6,406 bases of DNA from Ferruginibacter sp. (GCA_025357775.1 JANXOQ010000253.1:1-6406); one strand, 5' to 3'; counted from the first letter of the stretch, positions 1-5,800 are shown. Notes: generated by a model not told the origin, from the letters alone. Made by a program: numbers and translations.

Positions 1-48
1 AACGGTAGGGCTTGCTGTCAGTGCAGGAAATAGAATTACAAATGTTCA
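1..48. repeat. Decayed attC-like repeat (left arm fused to inner part)
   Basis: The window opens with AACGG-TAGGGCTT, which matches the left arm of the full repeats (AACGGCTAGGGCTT at 4691). The sequence then diverges, rejoins at GTGCAGG and GAAATAGAATT, and continues into ACAAATG as in the inner part of the repeat near 4822-4834. The middle of the repeat and the whole right arm (CCCAAC...ATGTT-N4-GCAG) are missing before the methyltransferase start at 64. This is best read as a site with internal and right-hand deletions. Its outer left end lies outside the window, so the 5' boundary of the first cassette cannot be placed. Confidence 0.5.
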
Positions 49-63
49 AATAACAACAAAAAG

Positions 64-816
64 ATGATTAGAATTACCGAAGATGAAATTAAGAACGTCA
101 AGCCTGCATTGCAGCAAACCCCTTGTTATGTGCAGCCCTTCAGTAGGCTCTTAAACAAAGATTGCTTTCTTGCCATAAAAGAGATTGAAGATAACAGCAT
201 TGATTTGATTGTTACAGACCCTCCTTATGGAATAAATTTTACCAAAGGTTACAAAAGTGGCTCAACTGAATTGGTACACGGTGATGATGGCTTTTCTGTG
301 ATGGTTTTTGTTGATGAATTAATGAGAGAGTTTAAAAGAATATTGAAGCCCGAAAGTGCTATTTATATTTTTACCCGATTTGATGTTATGCCTTATTGGT
401 GGTTGAAAATTAAAAACCACTTTGATGCAAAAAATCAAATTGTTTGGTTCAAAGGCGGTGGCGGAATGGGTGATTTATCTGGCAATTTTTCTTTTAATTA
501 TGAAAGTATAATGTTTGCAACTAATGGTAAACACAAGATTAGAGGCAAAAGAGATGGCAGCGTTTGGCAAATAGGGAAGTGTAAACAAGAGTTTCACGAA
601 ACGCAAAAGCCTGTGGAATTAATTGAGAAAATTATAAAGCACAGTACAGATGAAGGGATGGTAGTTTTTGACCCTTTTATGGGTAGTGGTACTACTGGCG
701 TTGCCTGTAAAAACCTTAACCGTTCATTTATCGGAATTGAAATGATAAAGTCAAATTATGATACAGCCGAAAAAAGGATTGTTTCTCACACCCCGCAAAT
801 TATGGTGTTTGAATAG
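64..816 (+). CDS. Orphan DNA methyltransferase, N4/N6 type, beta class
   Basis: This 250-aa protein is a predicted SAM-dependent amino-methyltransferase modifying adenine N6 or cytosine N4 in DNA. The catalytic motif IV is TDPPYG (DPPY at residues 52-55), within the usual 'DLIVTDPPYGI' context. The SAM-binding motif I lies near the C-terminus (VFDPFMGSGTTG, residues 201-212) and is followed by FIGIE. An H-x-TQKP motif (178-183) lies just before it, as is common in this family. The order IV then I indicates the beta class (N6_N4_Mtase family). The length is short for the family, leaving little room for a target-recognition domain between about 105 and 175. There is no restriction endonuclease or specificity subunit nearby, so it is called orphan; the target sequence cannot be read from the protein. 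The stop at 814-816 is 1 bp from the next repeat. ATG 64 is the first ATG downstream of the decayed repeat. Confidence 0.9.
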   Translation: MIRITEDEIKNVKPALQQTPCYVQPFSRLLNKDCFLAIKEIEDNSIDLIVTDPPYGINFTKGYKSGSTELVHGDDGFSVMVFVDELMREFKRILKPESAIYIFTRFDVMPYWWLKIKNHFDAKNQIVWFKGGGGMGDLSGNFSFNYESIMFATNGKHKIRGKRDGSVWQIGKCKQEFHETQKPVELIEKIIKHSTDEGMVVFDPFMGSGTTGVACKNLNRSFIGIEMIKSNYDTAEKRIVSHTPQIMVFE

Positions 817-817
817 G

Positions 818-1020
818 TTGCACATAACGGGCAGGGCTTGGCGAAGAATGGGAATTGATATTCTTCTGCTCGGAACTAAAGTTGAATAAAGATTAAAAGT
901 AAAATATTATAAACAAATGCTCCCCGATGTTGGTCAAGCTGGAACAAATGTTTGGATATGCAAAAATGCTGATGGTTATTCCGTCAGCCCATTTTTTGCC
1001 AAACCCAATGTTAGCAGCAG
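818..1020. repeat. attC-like recombination site 1
   Basis: The outer boxes are TTGC-ACAT-AAC (818-828) and GTT-AGCA-GCAG (1010-1020). The left inner arm (835-852, ggcttggcgaagaatggg) pairs with the right inner arm (988-1006, cccattttttgccaaaccc) with few mismatches. A small hairpin GAAT-TGAT-ATTC at 852-863 follows the left arm. The core AAC to GTT spans 187 bp. This copy is the most diverged of the five: its inner arms and central sequence differ most from the others. It separates the methyltransferase cassette from the two-gene cassette. Confidence 0.75.
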
Positions 1021-1050
1021 CCTTTTTTGGTCAGCGTACAAAAAATAAGT

Positions 1051-1242
1051 ATGGCAAAGTCAAAATATTGTTACGGAATAGTAAAAAAGGATAATGGTCA
1101 AATGCTTTTAGATACAGAAAAGCTACCTATCTATTGGAATAAAAAAGTAGCACAAAGCGTATGCAAAAACTTTACTGGTTATTGCGTTCATCCTGTAATA
1201 CTTGAAAAATTAGAATCCTTTTTATTAACAACTACAAAATAA
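1051..1242 (+). CDS. Small hypothetical protein, 63 aa
   Basis: I do not recognise this protein. It is small and basic (MAKSKYCYGI...), with three cysteines, no signal peptide and no membrane segment. A TTG-initiated form from 1027 would add eight residues, but those begin only 7 bp after the repeat end at 1020. ATG 1051, preceded by an A-rich stretch (caaaaaataagt), is the better start. The stop at 1242 is 4 bp from the next gene's ATG, so the two probably share one transcript and one cassette. Its position with the 143-aa ORF suggests a two-gene passenger unit of unknown role. Confidence 0.6.
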   Translation: MAKSKYCYGIVKKDNGQMLLDTEKLPIYWNKKVAQSVCKNFTGYCVHPVILEKLESFLLTTTK

Positions 1243-1246
1243 AAAA

Positions 1247-1678
1247 ATGAAAGTAACAGATTTTAGAATTGGTAATTATATCCAAGATTTTGAATGTCAA
1301 CCATACATTTTTCAAGTTGAAGAAATTAGCAAATACGTTGGCTATGAATTATGGGTTAAATACCGTAAAGGGTCAGCAAAAACAAAAGACCCCGACCCCA
1401 TTGCAATTAATAAGCTATGGTTAGAAAAATTAGGGTTTGGGCAAAATCTTACAGGGAATGCTTGGTGGCATAAAGAAAATGATATGTTTATTATTGGCGA
1501 AGAAGATGGGAAATTTTATTATTCGTATTTTGGTGGAACTTCTGATGAACCAATAGTAGAGCATACATTTCAGTTAGATTATGTTCATAGATTACAAAAC
1601 CTTTACCATTCAGTAACTGGCAATGAGTTGGTAGTGTCCAACTTGCACAAAACCCCGTGTTGGTGGCAGTTATTTTAG
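1247..1678 (+). CDS. Hypothetical protein whose C-terminus reads through a truncated attC-like site
   Basis: This 143-aa soluble protein resembles a family of small Bacteroidota proteins, often on mobile elements, that start '(T)DFRIGNYI' and end 'VHRLQNLYHSVTGNEL'. I recognise this from memory of the pattern, and no biochemical function is known to me. Residues 1-130 (to base 1636) fit that layout, with the family's usual end at the 'TGNEL' motif. Residues 131-143 (SNLHKTPCWWQLF) are encoded by the right arm of an attC-like repeat (1637-1669) and by the first bases of the next cassette. The native stop and the left half of the site appear to have been deleted. The stop TAG at 1676-1678 overlaps the 3' end of the convergent RES gene by 9 bp. 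It is likely co-transcribed with the 63-aa gene just upstream. Confidence 0.7.
   Translation: MKVTDFRIGNYIQDFECQPYIFQVEEISKYVGYELWVKYRKGSAKTKDPDPIAINKLWLEKLGFGQNLTGNAWWHKENDMFIIGEEDGKFYYSYFGGTSDEPIVEHTFQLDYVHRLQNLYHSVTGNELVVSNLHKTPCWWQLF
1637..1669. repeat. Solitary right arm of an attC-like site
   Basis: The bases tccaacttgcacaaaacccc followed by GTGTT-GGTG-GCAG match the right arm of the full repeats (cccaacttgcacaaaaccc, ATGTT, N4, GCAG), with two or three differences. No left arm or central part precedes it. The terminal box GTTGGTGGCAG (1659-1669) is the exact reverse complement of the left box of the repeat at 2591-2601 over GTT-N4-GCA. It therefore still marks the left boundary of the RES-gene cassette although the rest of the site is gone. 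Confidence 0.8.
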
Positions 1679-2572
1679 TTCATCAATACAAGTCACTCCT
1701 AATTGCTGTAAACATTCTATTCTATGATTTTCAATTTCTGTTAATTCAAAATTGTCAGTTTTGCCATCTAATTTAGTTAAGCAATCAATGCCGACAACTG
1801 TGTGGTCTCTCAATTTGTATATCGAGCATTCACCTGCAACATAAAGTCCAAGTTTTTTACAAGCACTCGGTTTAATAGCAACATTAAATCCTTTTCCTAA
1901 AACTCTTACACTTGGATACAAAACACCGTCGATATTTGGATGTTGAGAAACTAATTCTGTAAATATTGCAGAAATTAAATAGTCTGTATGGTTATTGATT
2001 TCTTTTGAAAATTCATCCGCAATAAATGTTTGATACTTTAAAGACTTATCCAACATTTCTTTGTCTTCTTGCTTAATAAAATAATTGTACGCATCAACAA
2101 GTTCTCTTGTGTAACTACTTTCTTCGTAGAATGTGTCTTTGTGAATAACAGCTATTAAGTTTAAATCTTCTTCAACAATCCATTTGCCGAATGAAATTTT
2201 CTTATATCCTGAACTTGTTTTGTCCCTTAGCCACGGCATTGCTTCTAATACACCAATTATTCTTGAATTTTCTAATTCGCCTTTTTCTAATTTGTCAGGT
2301 AAGGCACAAGCATAAAACATTGTTTGACTCGGTGTACTTGCTCTTTGGTAAGTCGTGTTTAAATGTTGAGGCTTAAATGAGAAATCGTTTTTAAGGCTAA
2401 ATCTTTCATCACCATAGTTTGGTCTTGCTCTCATTACAGATTTTCCTTTGTGATAAGTCACAAGCATATAACCAACTTTTCCAACTTGTTTCAGCAATTC
2501 TTTTGCTTCTTTCGCTGGGTCATTGTCTAAATTTAATTTTTTAAGAGAAGCAATAATTTCGTCAATTGTCAT
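1670..2572 (-). CDS. RES-domain protein, putative NAD-targeting toxin family
   Basis: This 300-aa protein resembles RES-domain proteins, which share an ADP-ribosyltransferase-like fold; characterised members in Xre-RES toxin-antitoxin pairs act on NAD. Family-like features are RAR at 48-50, YQRAS at 75-79 followed by a hydrophobic MFYACA segment, a conserved-looking glutamate at 110 (GVLEAMP), and DGVLYPSV at 215-222 followed by GKGFNVAIKP. I assign the R/E/S residues by pattern, not by alignment. It is longer than classical RES toxins (about 150-250 aa), with extra N-terminal (1-40) and C-terminal (240-300) parts. No Xre-type antitoxin gene is adjacent, which is unusual for a toxin and could mean a different role or an unlinked antidote. 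The gene almost fills its cassette: ATG is 18 bp from the right boundary box and the stop directly abuts the left one. No room remains for an ordinary upstream promoter inside the cassette except within the repeat itself. Confidence 0.68.
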   Translation of the reverse strand: MTIDEIIASLKKLNLDNDPAKEAKELLKQVGKVGYMLVTYHKGKSVMRARPNYGDERFSLKNDFSFKPQHLNTTYQRASTPSQTMFYACALPDKLEKGELENSRIIGVLEAMPWLRDKTSSGYKKISFGKWIVEEDLNLIAVIHKDTFYEESSYTRELVDAYNYFIKQEDKEMLDKSLKYQTFIADEFSKEINNHTDYLISAIFTELVSQHPNIDGVLYPSVRVLGKGFNVAIKPSACKKLGLYVAGECSIYKLRDHTVVGIDCLTKLDGKTDNFELTEIENHRIECLQQLGVTCIDELK

Positions 2573-2590
2573 TTATAGAGTGTCTGTTAA

Positions 2591-2794
2591 TTGCCACCAA
2601 CGGCTGGGGCTTTGTGCAGGTTGGGAATTAGTATTCCTTCTGCCCGGAACCGAAGCTGATTGAAAAACAAATGTAGAAAATAAATTACAAATGCTCATTA
2701 GTATTTCTTCTGCCCGAACCACAGCTGGGATTTGTACTAATGCCCATTGTTATTCCTTCCGCCCAACTTGCACAAAACCCAATGTTGGCAGTAG
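2591..2794. repeat. attC-like recombination site 2
   Basis: The outer boxes are TTGC-CACC-AAC (2591-2601) and GTT-GGCA-GTAG (2784-2794). The left arm gggctttgtgcaggttggg (2607-2625) pairs with the right arm cccaacttgcacaaaaccc (2762-2780), with one C/A mismatch and one G-T pair. An unpaired stretch (5 nt left, 3 nt right) separates this stem from the AAC/GTT boxes, like the spacers of attC. A perfect 5-bp hairpin GGAAT-TAGT-ATTCC (2624-2637) follows the left arm. Three related modules containing TATTYCTTCYGCCC lie near 2632, 2702 and 2751. AAC to GTT is 188 bp. Confidence 0.82.
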
Positions 2795-2801
2795 TGCATT
2801 T

Positions 2802-3650
2802 TTAGAGGTTTTCTATTTCTTTTTCTGTTAGTCCTGTTAATTTTGAAAGGTCTGCATTAGATAAGCCTAACTTTCGTCCTTGTTTTATAACTTCCAATTT
2901 TTCTTCAATTTTCCCTTCAATTTTCCCTTCAGTTTTTCCTTTCTTTTCTGCAAACTCAATTCTACCAATTTCGTCCCTCTCTTTTATTGAAGCCCTTTGA
3001 TAGTCTTCCAATTCTTCCTTTGTCCAATTTTGTTGATTGGCTTCTGTGTAAGCTTCTTTCAAACCTTCGTCTTTCACATTTTCTGGCATTAGAGTTAAAT
3101 TTTCAGCATTCTTGATGAAATAAGTCCACTGGTCAATGCTGGTTTCTAATTGGTCAATTGTTTTGTCAAACTTTGGTAATTCAATAAAATTAAATTCAAC
3201 GTCTTGTATAACTTGCTCTTTAGTTTCAACGTCTAAAACTTTATGTCTGCTGTAATAATTTGCATTTAGTTTACTAATTTCAAATTCTAGAATTCCAATA
3301 AAATAAACTGGTCTAAGTTTGTCGTACTGAACGCCTTTGTCAATTTGAGAAACATAGCTTTGAGAAGTATAGTAAAGTATTCTTTTGTGAAAATATTCAA
3401 ACTCTGCGACTTGCATTTCTACAATAAAAATGTTTCCTTTTTCGTCCTTAGCTTTTACATCAACGATTGTAGATTTTCCACCACTTAATTTACCTAATTG
3501 ATAAGGATTGGTTATTTCAACATCAATTATCTGCTCATTTTTTGGCAAGTCGATTACAGCATTAAGGAAAGAAATCAAGGATTTTTTCTTGCTGTCGTTT
3601 CCAAATATTTTTCTAAACGCTATGTCATTAGTTATATCTACGAATTTCAT
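2802..3650 (-). CDS. Rpn family PD-(D/E)XK nuclease / putative transposase
   Basis: This 282-aa protein belongs to the Rpn (recombination-promoting nuclease, PDDEXK transposase-like) family. E. coli RpnA-type members are DNA endonucleases that raise recA-independent recombination; despite the 'transposase' label, no transposition is proven for most. The N-terminus (NDIAFRKIFGND, 8-19) is typical. The catalytic core is D64 with E78-M-Q80, where Q replaces the usual K as is normal in this family. FHKRILYYTSQSY (87-99) is also characteristic. A charged linker with EGKIEGKIEEK repeats (241-251) leads to a short helical C-terminal motif (GLSNADLSKLTGLTEKEIENL region, 262-282), also common in the family. 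The length is normal and the frame intact. On the minus strand TAAATTTG (3662-3655), an exact TAnnTTTG match, sits 4 nt before ATG; if it is the -7 element, the mRNA would be nearly leaderless. The stop is 7 bp from the adjacent repeat. Confidence 0.88.
   Translation of the reverse strand: MKFVDITNDIAFRKIFGNDSKKKSLISFLNAVIDLPKNEQIIDVEITNPYQLGKLSGGKSTIVDVKAKDEKGNIFIVEMQVAEFEYFHKRILYYTSQSYVSQIDKGVQYDKLRPVYFIGILEFEISKLNANYYSRHKVLDVETKEQVIQDVEFNFIELPKFDKTIDQLETSIDQWTYFIKNAENLTLMPENVKDEGLKEAYTEANQQNWTKEELEDYQRASIKERDEIGRIEFAEKKGKTEGKIEGKIEEKLEVIKQGRKLGLSNADLSKLTGLTEKEIENL
2895..2942 (-). repeat. 12-bp in-frame tandem repeat inside the Rpn gene
   Basis: Two perfect copies of aattttcccttc (2907-2918 and 2919-2930) are flanked by one degenerate copy on each side. 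They encode the KIEGKIEEK-type linker between the nuclease core and the C-terminal helical motif. The unit is a multiple of three, so copy-number change would lengthen or shorten the linker without a frameshift. Confidence 0.75.
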
Positions 3651-3702
3651 AGTACAAATTTAACATAAATTGTCCAAGTTTGAGTATTGAGAGCTGTCAT
3701 TT

Positions 3703-3906
3703 TTGCTGCTAACGGATAGGGCTTTGCGATGGTTGGGTATTGACCAACTGTCTGCCCGGAACTGATGCTGAGTAAAGATATGAAAATGATGTTAAGAACT
3801 AATGCACAATGTTGCTTGTCCTGCCCGAACCAAAGCTAGGATATCCACCGATGCTGATTGTACGAACGTCAAGCCCAACTATTGCAAAACCCCATGTTGC
3901 CTGCAG
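3703..3906. repeat. attC-like recombination site 3
   Basis: The outer boxes are TTGC-TGCT-AAC (3703-3713) and GTT-GCCT-GCAG (3896-3906). The left arm gggctttgcgatggttggg (3719-3737) pairs with the right arm cccaactattgcaaaaccc (3874-3892). The hairpin after the left arm has changed sequence but kept pairing (GTTGG...CCAAC at 3732-3748), which suggests the fold rather than the sequence is conserved. AAC to GTT is 188 bp. The central part shares a 30-bp block (3791-3820) with site 4. Confidence 0.82.
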
Positions 3907-3917
3907 TTTTATATCAA

Positions 3918-4640
3918 TCATAACCCTTCAAGTATTGTTCTTGCTCCAAAAGAATTGTAGTTGCTTTCTATTTTAATTCCTGGAATCCCATTTCTTTTAA
4001 AGTATCCTTTGGATAATTTTAATTTATCATAATAGTCATAAAGTTTTAAGTCAATGAATAAATAATCAATAAATTGTTGCATAAGTTTCGCTTCTTTAAT
4101 ACTTTCTGAATGAGCTGATGGTGTCCAATAAGTTTTGAAAGAATAATTTTTTTTGTCTGATGTTTCTAATAAAAATTCTTCTCCATCTAAACCCTGTGTC
4201 CACCATTTTATTTTTCCATCTGTTGGTATTTTCCCAATATTTAGATTATTAAATGCCTTGTAAATATTAAGACTAGTAGTTGAATCTAAAATTATTCTTT
4301 GTGAAAAAATCTTGTCTATTTTCTGTAAACCTTTTTTTAATAATTTATTGTCGAATCGCATTGCAAAGTTTGTAATGCGTCCAAAATAATTTTTATTGTC
4401 GAGAGTCCAAATGTCTATTGCTTGTTTGTCTGTCCAAAACCTCATATGAAATGAATCTTTTGATTCTATTAAATCTTCAAGGTTTAATTTTTCTCTCAAG
4501 TCTGAATAATCTTTGTACCAAGATAATGTATCAATCTTACCATTACTGTCTACTTTGATTGGTAATTCTATATTTTTATTAATTTGTCCGTAAGAAATGT
4601 GGCCAACAATTAGTAAAATATAAAATAAATATTTAAGCAT
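3918..4640 (-). CDS. Exported protein of unknown function, 240 aa
   Basis: I do not recognise the family. Residues 1-18 form a signal peptide: MLK, a hydrophobic core (YLFYILLIVG), then ISYG before Q19, the usual cleavage context in Bacteroidota. There is no cysteine for lipid attachment, so the mature protein is probably periplasmic or outer-membrane associated. It is rich in K, D, W and Y, with no internal membrane segment and no motif I can name. Noticeable segments are RFWTDKQAIDIWTLDNKNYFGRI (67-89), KIKWWTQGLDGEEFLLET (143-160) and a tyrosine-rich helix-like stretch at 190-210. The gene is alone in its cassette, whose two ends match exactly (GCCT/GCCT). The stop lies 11 bp from the repeat. 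The frame is intact, so expression at some time is plausible. Confidence 0.75.
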   Translation of the reverse strand: MLKYLFYILLIVGHISYGQINKNIELPIKVDSNGKIDTLSWYKDYSDLREKLNLEDLIESKDSFHMRFWTDKQAIDIWTLDNKNYFGRITNFAMRFDNKLLKKGLQKIDKIFSQRIILDSTTSLNIYKAFNNLNIGKIPTDGKIKWWTQGLDGEEFLLETSDKKNYSFKTYWTPSAHSESIKEAKLMQQFIDYLFIDLKLYDYYDKLKLSKGYFKRNGIPGIKIESNYNSFGARTILEGL

Positions 4641-4682
4641 TATTATTTTTTGTTTTTTAAATCGTAAGGTGCCAACGAAAAA

Positions 4683-4886
4683 TTGCAGGCAACGGCTAGG
4701 GCTTTGTGCAGGTTGGGAAATAGAATTCCGTCTGCCCGAAACCGCTGCTGATTGAAAATATAAAATTGAAGTTAAGAACTAATGCTCAATGTTGATTGTC
4801 AAGCCCGAACAAAAGTTGAACAGAATTACAAATGCTCATTGTTATTCCTTCTGCCCAACTTGCACAAAACCCAATGTTGTGTGCAG
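4683..4886. repeat. attC-like recombination site 4
   Basis: The outer boxes are TTGC-AGGC-AAC (4683-4693) and GTT-GTGT-GCAG (4876-4886). The left arm gggctttgtgcaggttggg (4699-4717) pairs with the right arm cccaacttgcacaaaaccc (4854-4872). The arms are identical to those of site 2 at 2591-2794. The small hairpin after the left arm is GGAA...TTCC (4716-4729). AAC to GTT is 188 bp. Confidence 0.85.
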
Positions 4887-4913
4887 GTATTTCAATTCAG
4901 AAATTTATTCTTG

Positions 4914-5441
4914 CTAAAAATTATCTATTGGGTCGGTTTTTAGCATCTCAATTTTAAAGCTTAAAAGATATAACTTCATTTGCTTATCAAACGCATCTCT
5001 AAATTTTCTCACAGCTTTCTTATGATAAAGTGGTGTATTATTTTTCAAAAAGTCCGAGTAAAGTGCCTCTGTTTTATCAATACTAAATTCAGTTAGTTCA
5101 TACTTATACTTAAAGTCTCGTATTGATATTTTGAAAACATGATTTACGTTTACAGAAACCCCCATTCCTAACATTTTATCATAAAATACTTCTGAATTAC
5201 CTTTTAAAATTATTTCTCCTGACTCTTTATCATCAAGCTGAATTACATTTTTTGCAGATTTGTAAGTATTTACAATCCACTTTTTAGCATTAATATATAA
5301 TTTACTTTTTTTGATGCTGTCAGTTGTAATTATTTCATTATAGTTTACTATTCCATTTTTCTCTGGATAAATTGAGTCTTTCGTTTGTCCAAATATATTT
5401 GATGAAAAAAACGACAATAAAAGTAAGATTTTAATTTTCAT
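4914..5441 (-). CDS. Exported DUF4468-domain protein
   Basis: This 175-aa protein has a signal peptide (MKIKILLLLSFFSSNIFG, cleavage before Q19) and no lipobox cysteine, so it is predicted to act in the periplasm or outer membrane. The mature part matches the DUF4468 pattern found in Bacteroidota secreted proteins (a TBP-like fold). It has an N-terminal strand with 'NYNEIITTDSIKKSKLYINAKKWI' (33-56), then NTYKSAKNVIQLDDKESGEI (58-77), whose VIQLDDKE.GEI block is the family hallmark, then alternating strands (VNVNHVFKISIRDFKYKYEL, 97-116) and a C-terminal helical region. The molecular function is unknown. ATG 5441 starts directly before the signal peptide. The stop is 27 bp from the repeat, and the upstream side holds about 370 bp without a gene. 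It is alone in its cassette, whose ends match exactly (GTGT/GTGT). Confidence 0.87.
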   Translation of the reverse strand: MKIKILLLLSFFSSNIFGQTKDSIYPEKNGIVNYNEIITTDSIKKSKLYINAKKWIVNTYKSAKNVIQLDDKESGEIILKGNSEVFYDKMLGMGVSVNVNHVFKISIRDFKYKYELTEFSIDKTEALYSDFLKNNTPLYHKKAVRKFRDAFDKQMKLYLLSFKIEMLKTDPIDNF

Positions 5442-5619
5442 GGTTTTGAATTTTTAATAATTTGTAAATGTTTTATAAATGTATGTTTGACTTAAAATTT
5501 GGTCATTCAAAGTATTGTTTGTATTGAGAGATTTTTTTTTAATCTGGTTTTAGAGTTTGAAAAAAATGAATAAAAAGTTAAATGACAATAATTGAAGAGC
5601 TTTCAGTTTTTCGGTTGGT
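5442..5619. other. Non-coding AT-rich upstream region of the DUF4468 gene
   Basis: I see no ORF or RNA gene here. The stretch is very AT-rich and contains a T8-9 tract near 5532-5540. It is the natural place for the promoter of the minus-strand DUF4468 gene. On the minus strand, 'atactttg' near 5519-5512 is only an imperfect match to the Bacteroidota -7 element TAnnTTTG, so I do not assign a promoter. Confidence 0.4.
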
Positions 5620-5800
5620 GGATTCTAGTTTCTAACGCAACTTTTAGGTTAGTGATTCTCAAAGTTTTATCTAGTTTTTGTCCATTCCTATTTTTTGCCA
5701 ACACCCTCGCACATTGGTTCCTAGAGGGTATTGGCAAAAACTAGTCATTAACTTATTGATACTCATAACTGTCAAAAAAGTTGCGTTAGATGTTGGAACC
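5620..5800. repeat. 181-bp imperfect palindrome, MITE-like or foreign attC-like
   Basis: The outer core TCTAACGCAACTTTT (5631-5645) is perfectly inverted at 5776-5790. Weaker pairing continues outward to about 5620/5800 and inward. CTAGTTTTTG (5671-5680) is perfectly inverted at 5735-5744. The centre is a strong hairpin, 5692-5708 against 5724-5740 (tttttgccaacaccctc with one G-T pair) and a 15-nt loop. The inner hairpin and the 5671-5680 arm compete for the same CAAAAA. The sequence is unrelated to the five attC-like sites of the array, though its TCTAAC/GTTAGA ends resemble classical attC R boxes. It sits inside one cassette without interrupting a visible gene. It could be a miniature transposable element, a site of another integron type, or a terminator-like structure. 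Confidence 0.65.

Noticed and set aside
1027..1050. Upstream TTG start for the 63-aa gene
   Set aside because: The extra eight residues begin almost at the edge of the recombination site, and ATG 1051 has a better A-rich leader.
2191..2376. 61-aa plus-strand ORF
   Set aside because: It lies antisense inside the RES-domain gene, has no recognisable features, and is best explained as a chance open frame opposite a real gene.
3655..3662. Promoter -7 element (minus strand TAAATTTG) for the Rpn gene
   Set aside because: It matches TAnnTTTG exactly but lies only 4 nt from the start codon, and no well-spaced TTG (-33) element is upstream. In AT-rich DNA this may be chance, so it is mentioned only in the gene entry.
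4671..4680. Extra left box (tgccaacgaa) just before the site at 4683
   Set aside because: It has CAACG as in the left arms but lacks the TTGC-N4-AAC spacing and any following GGGCTTTG arm, so it is probably coincidental.
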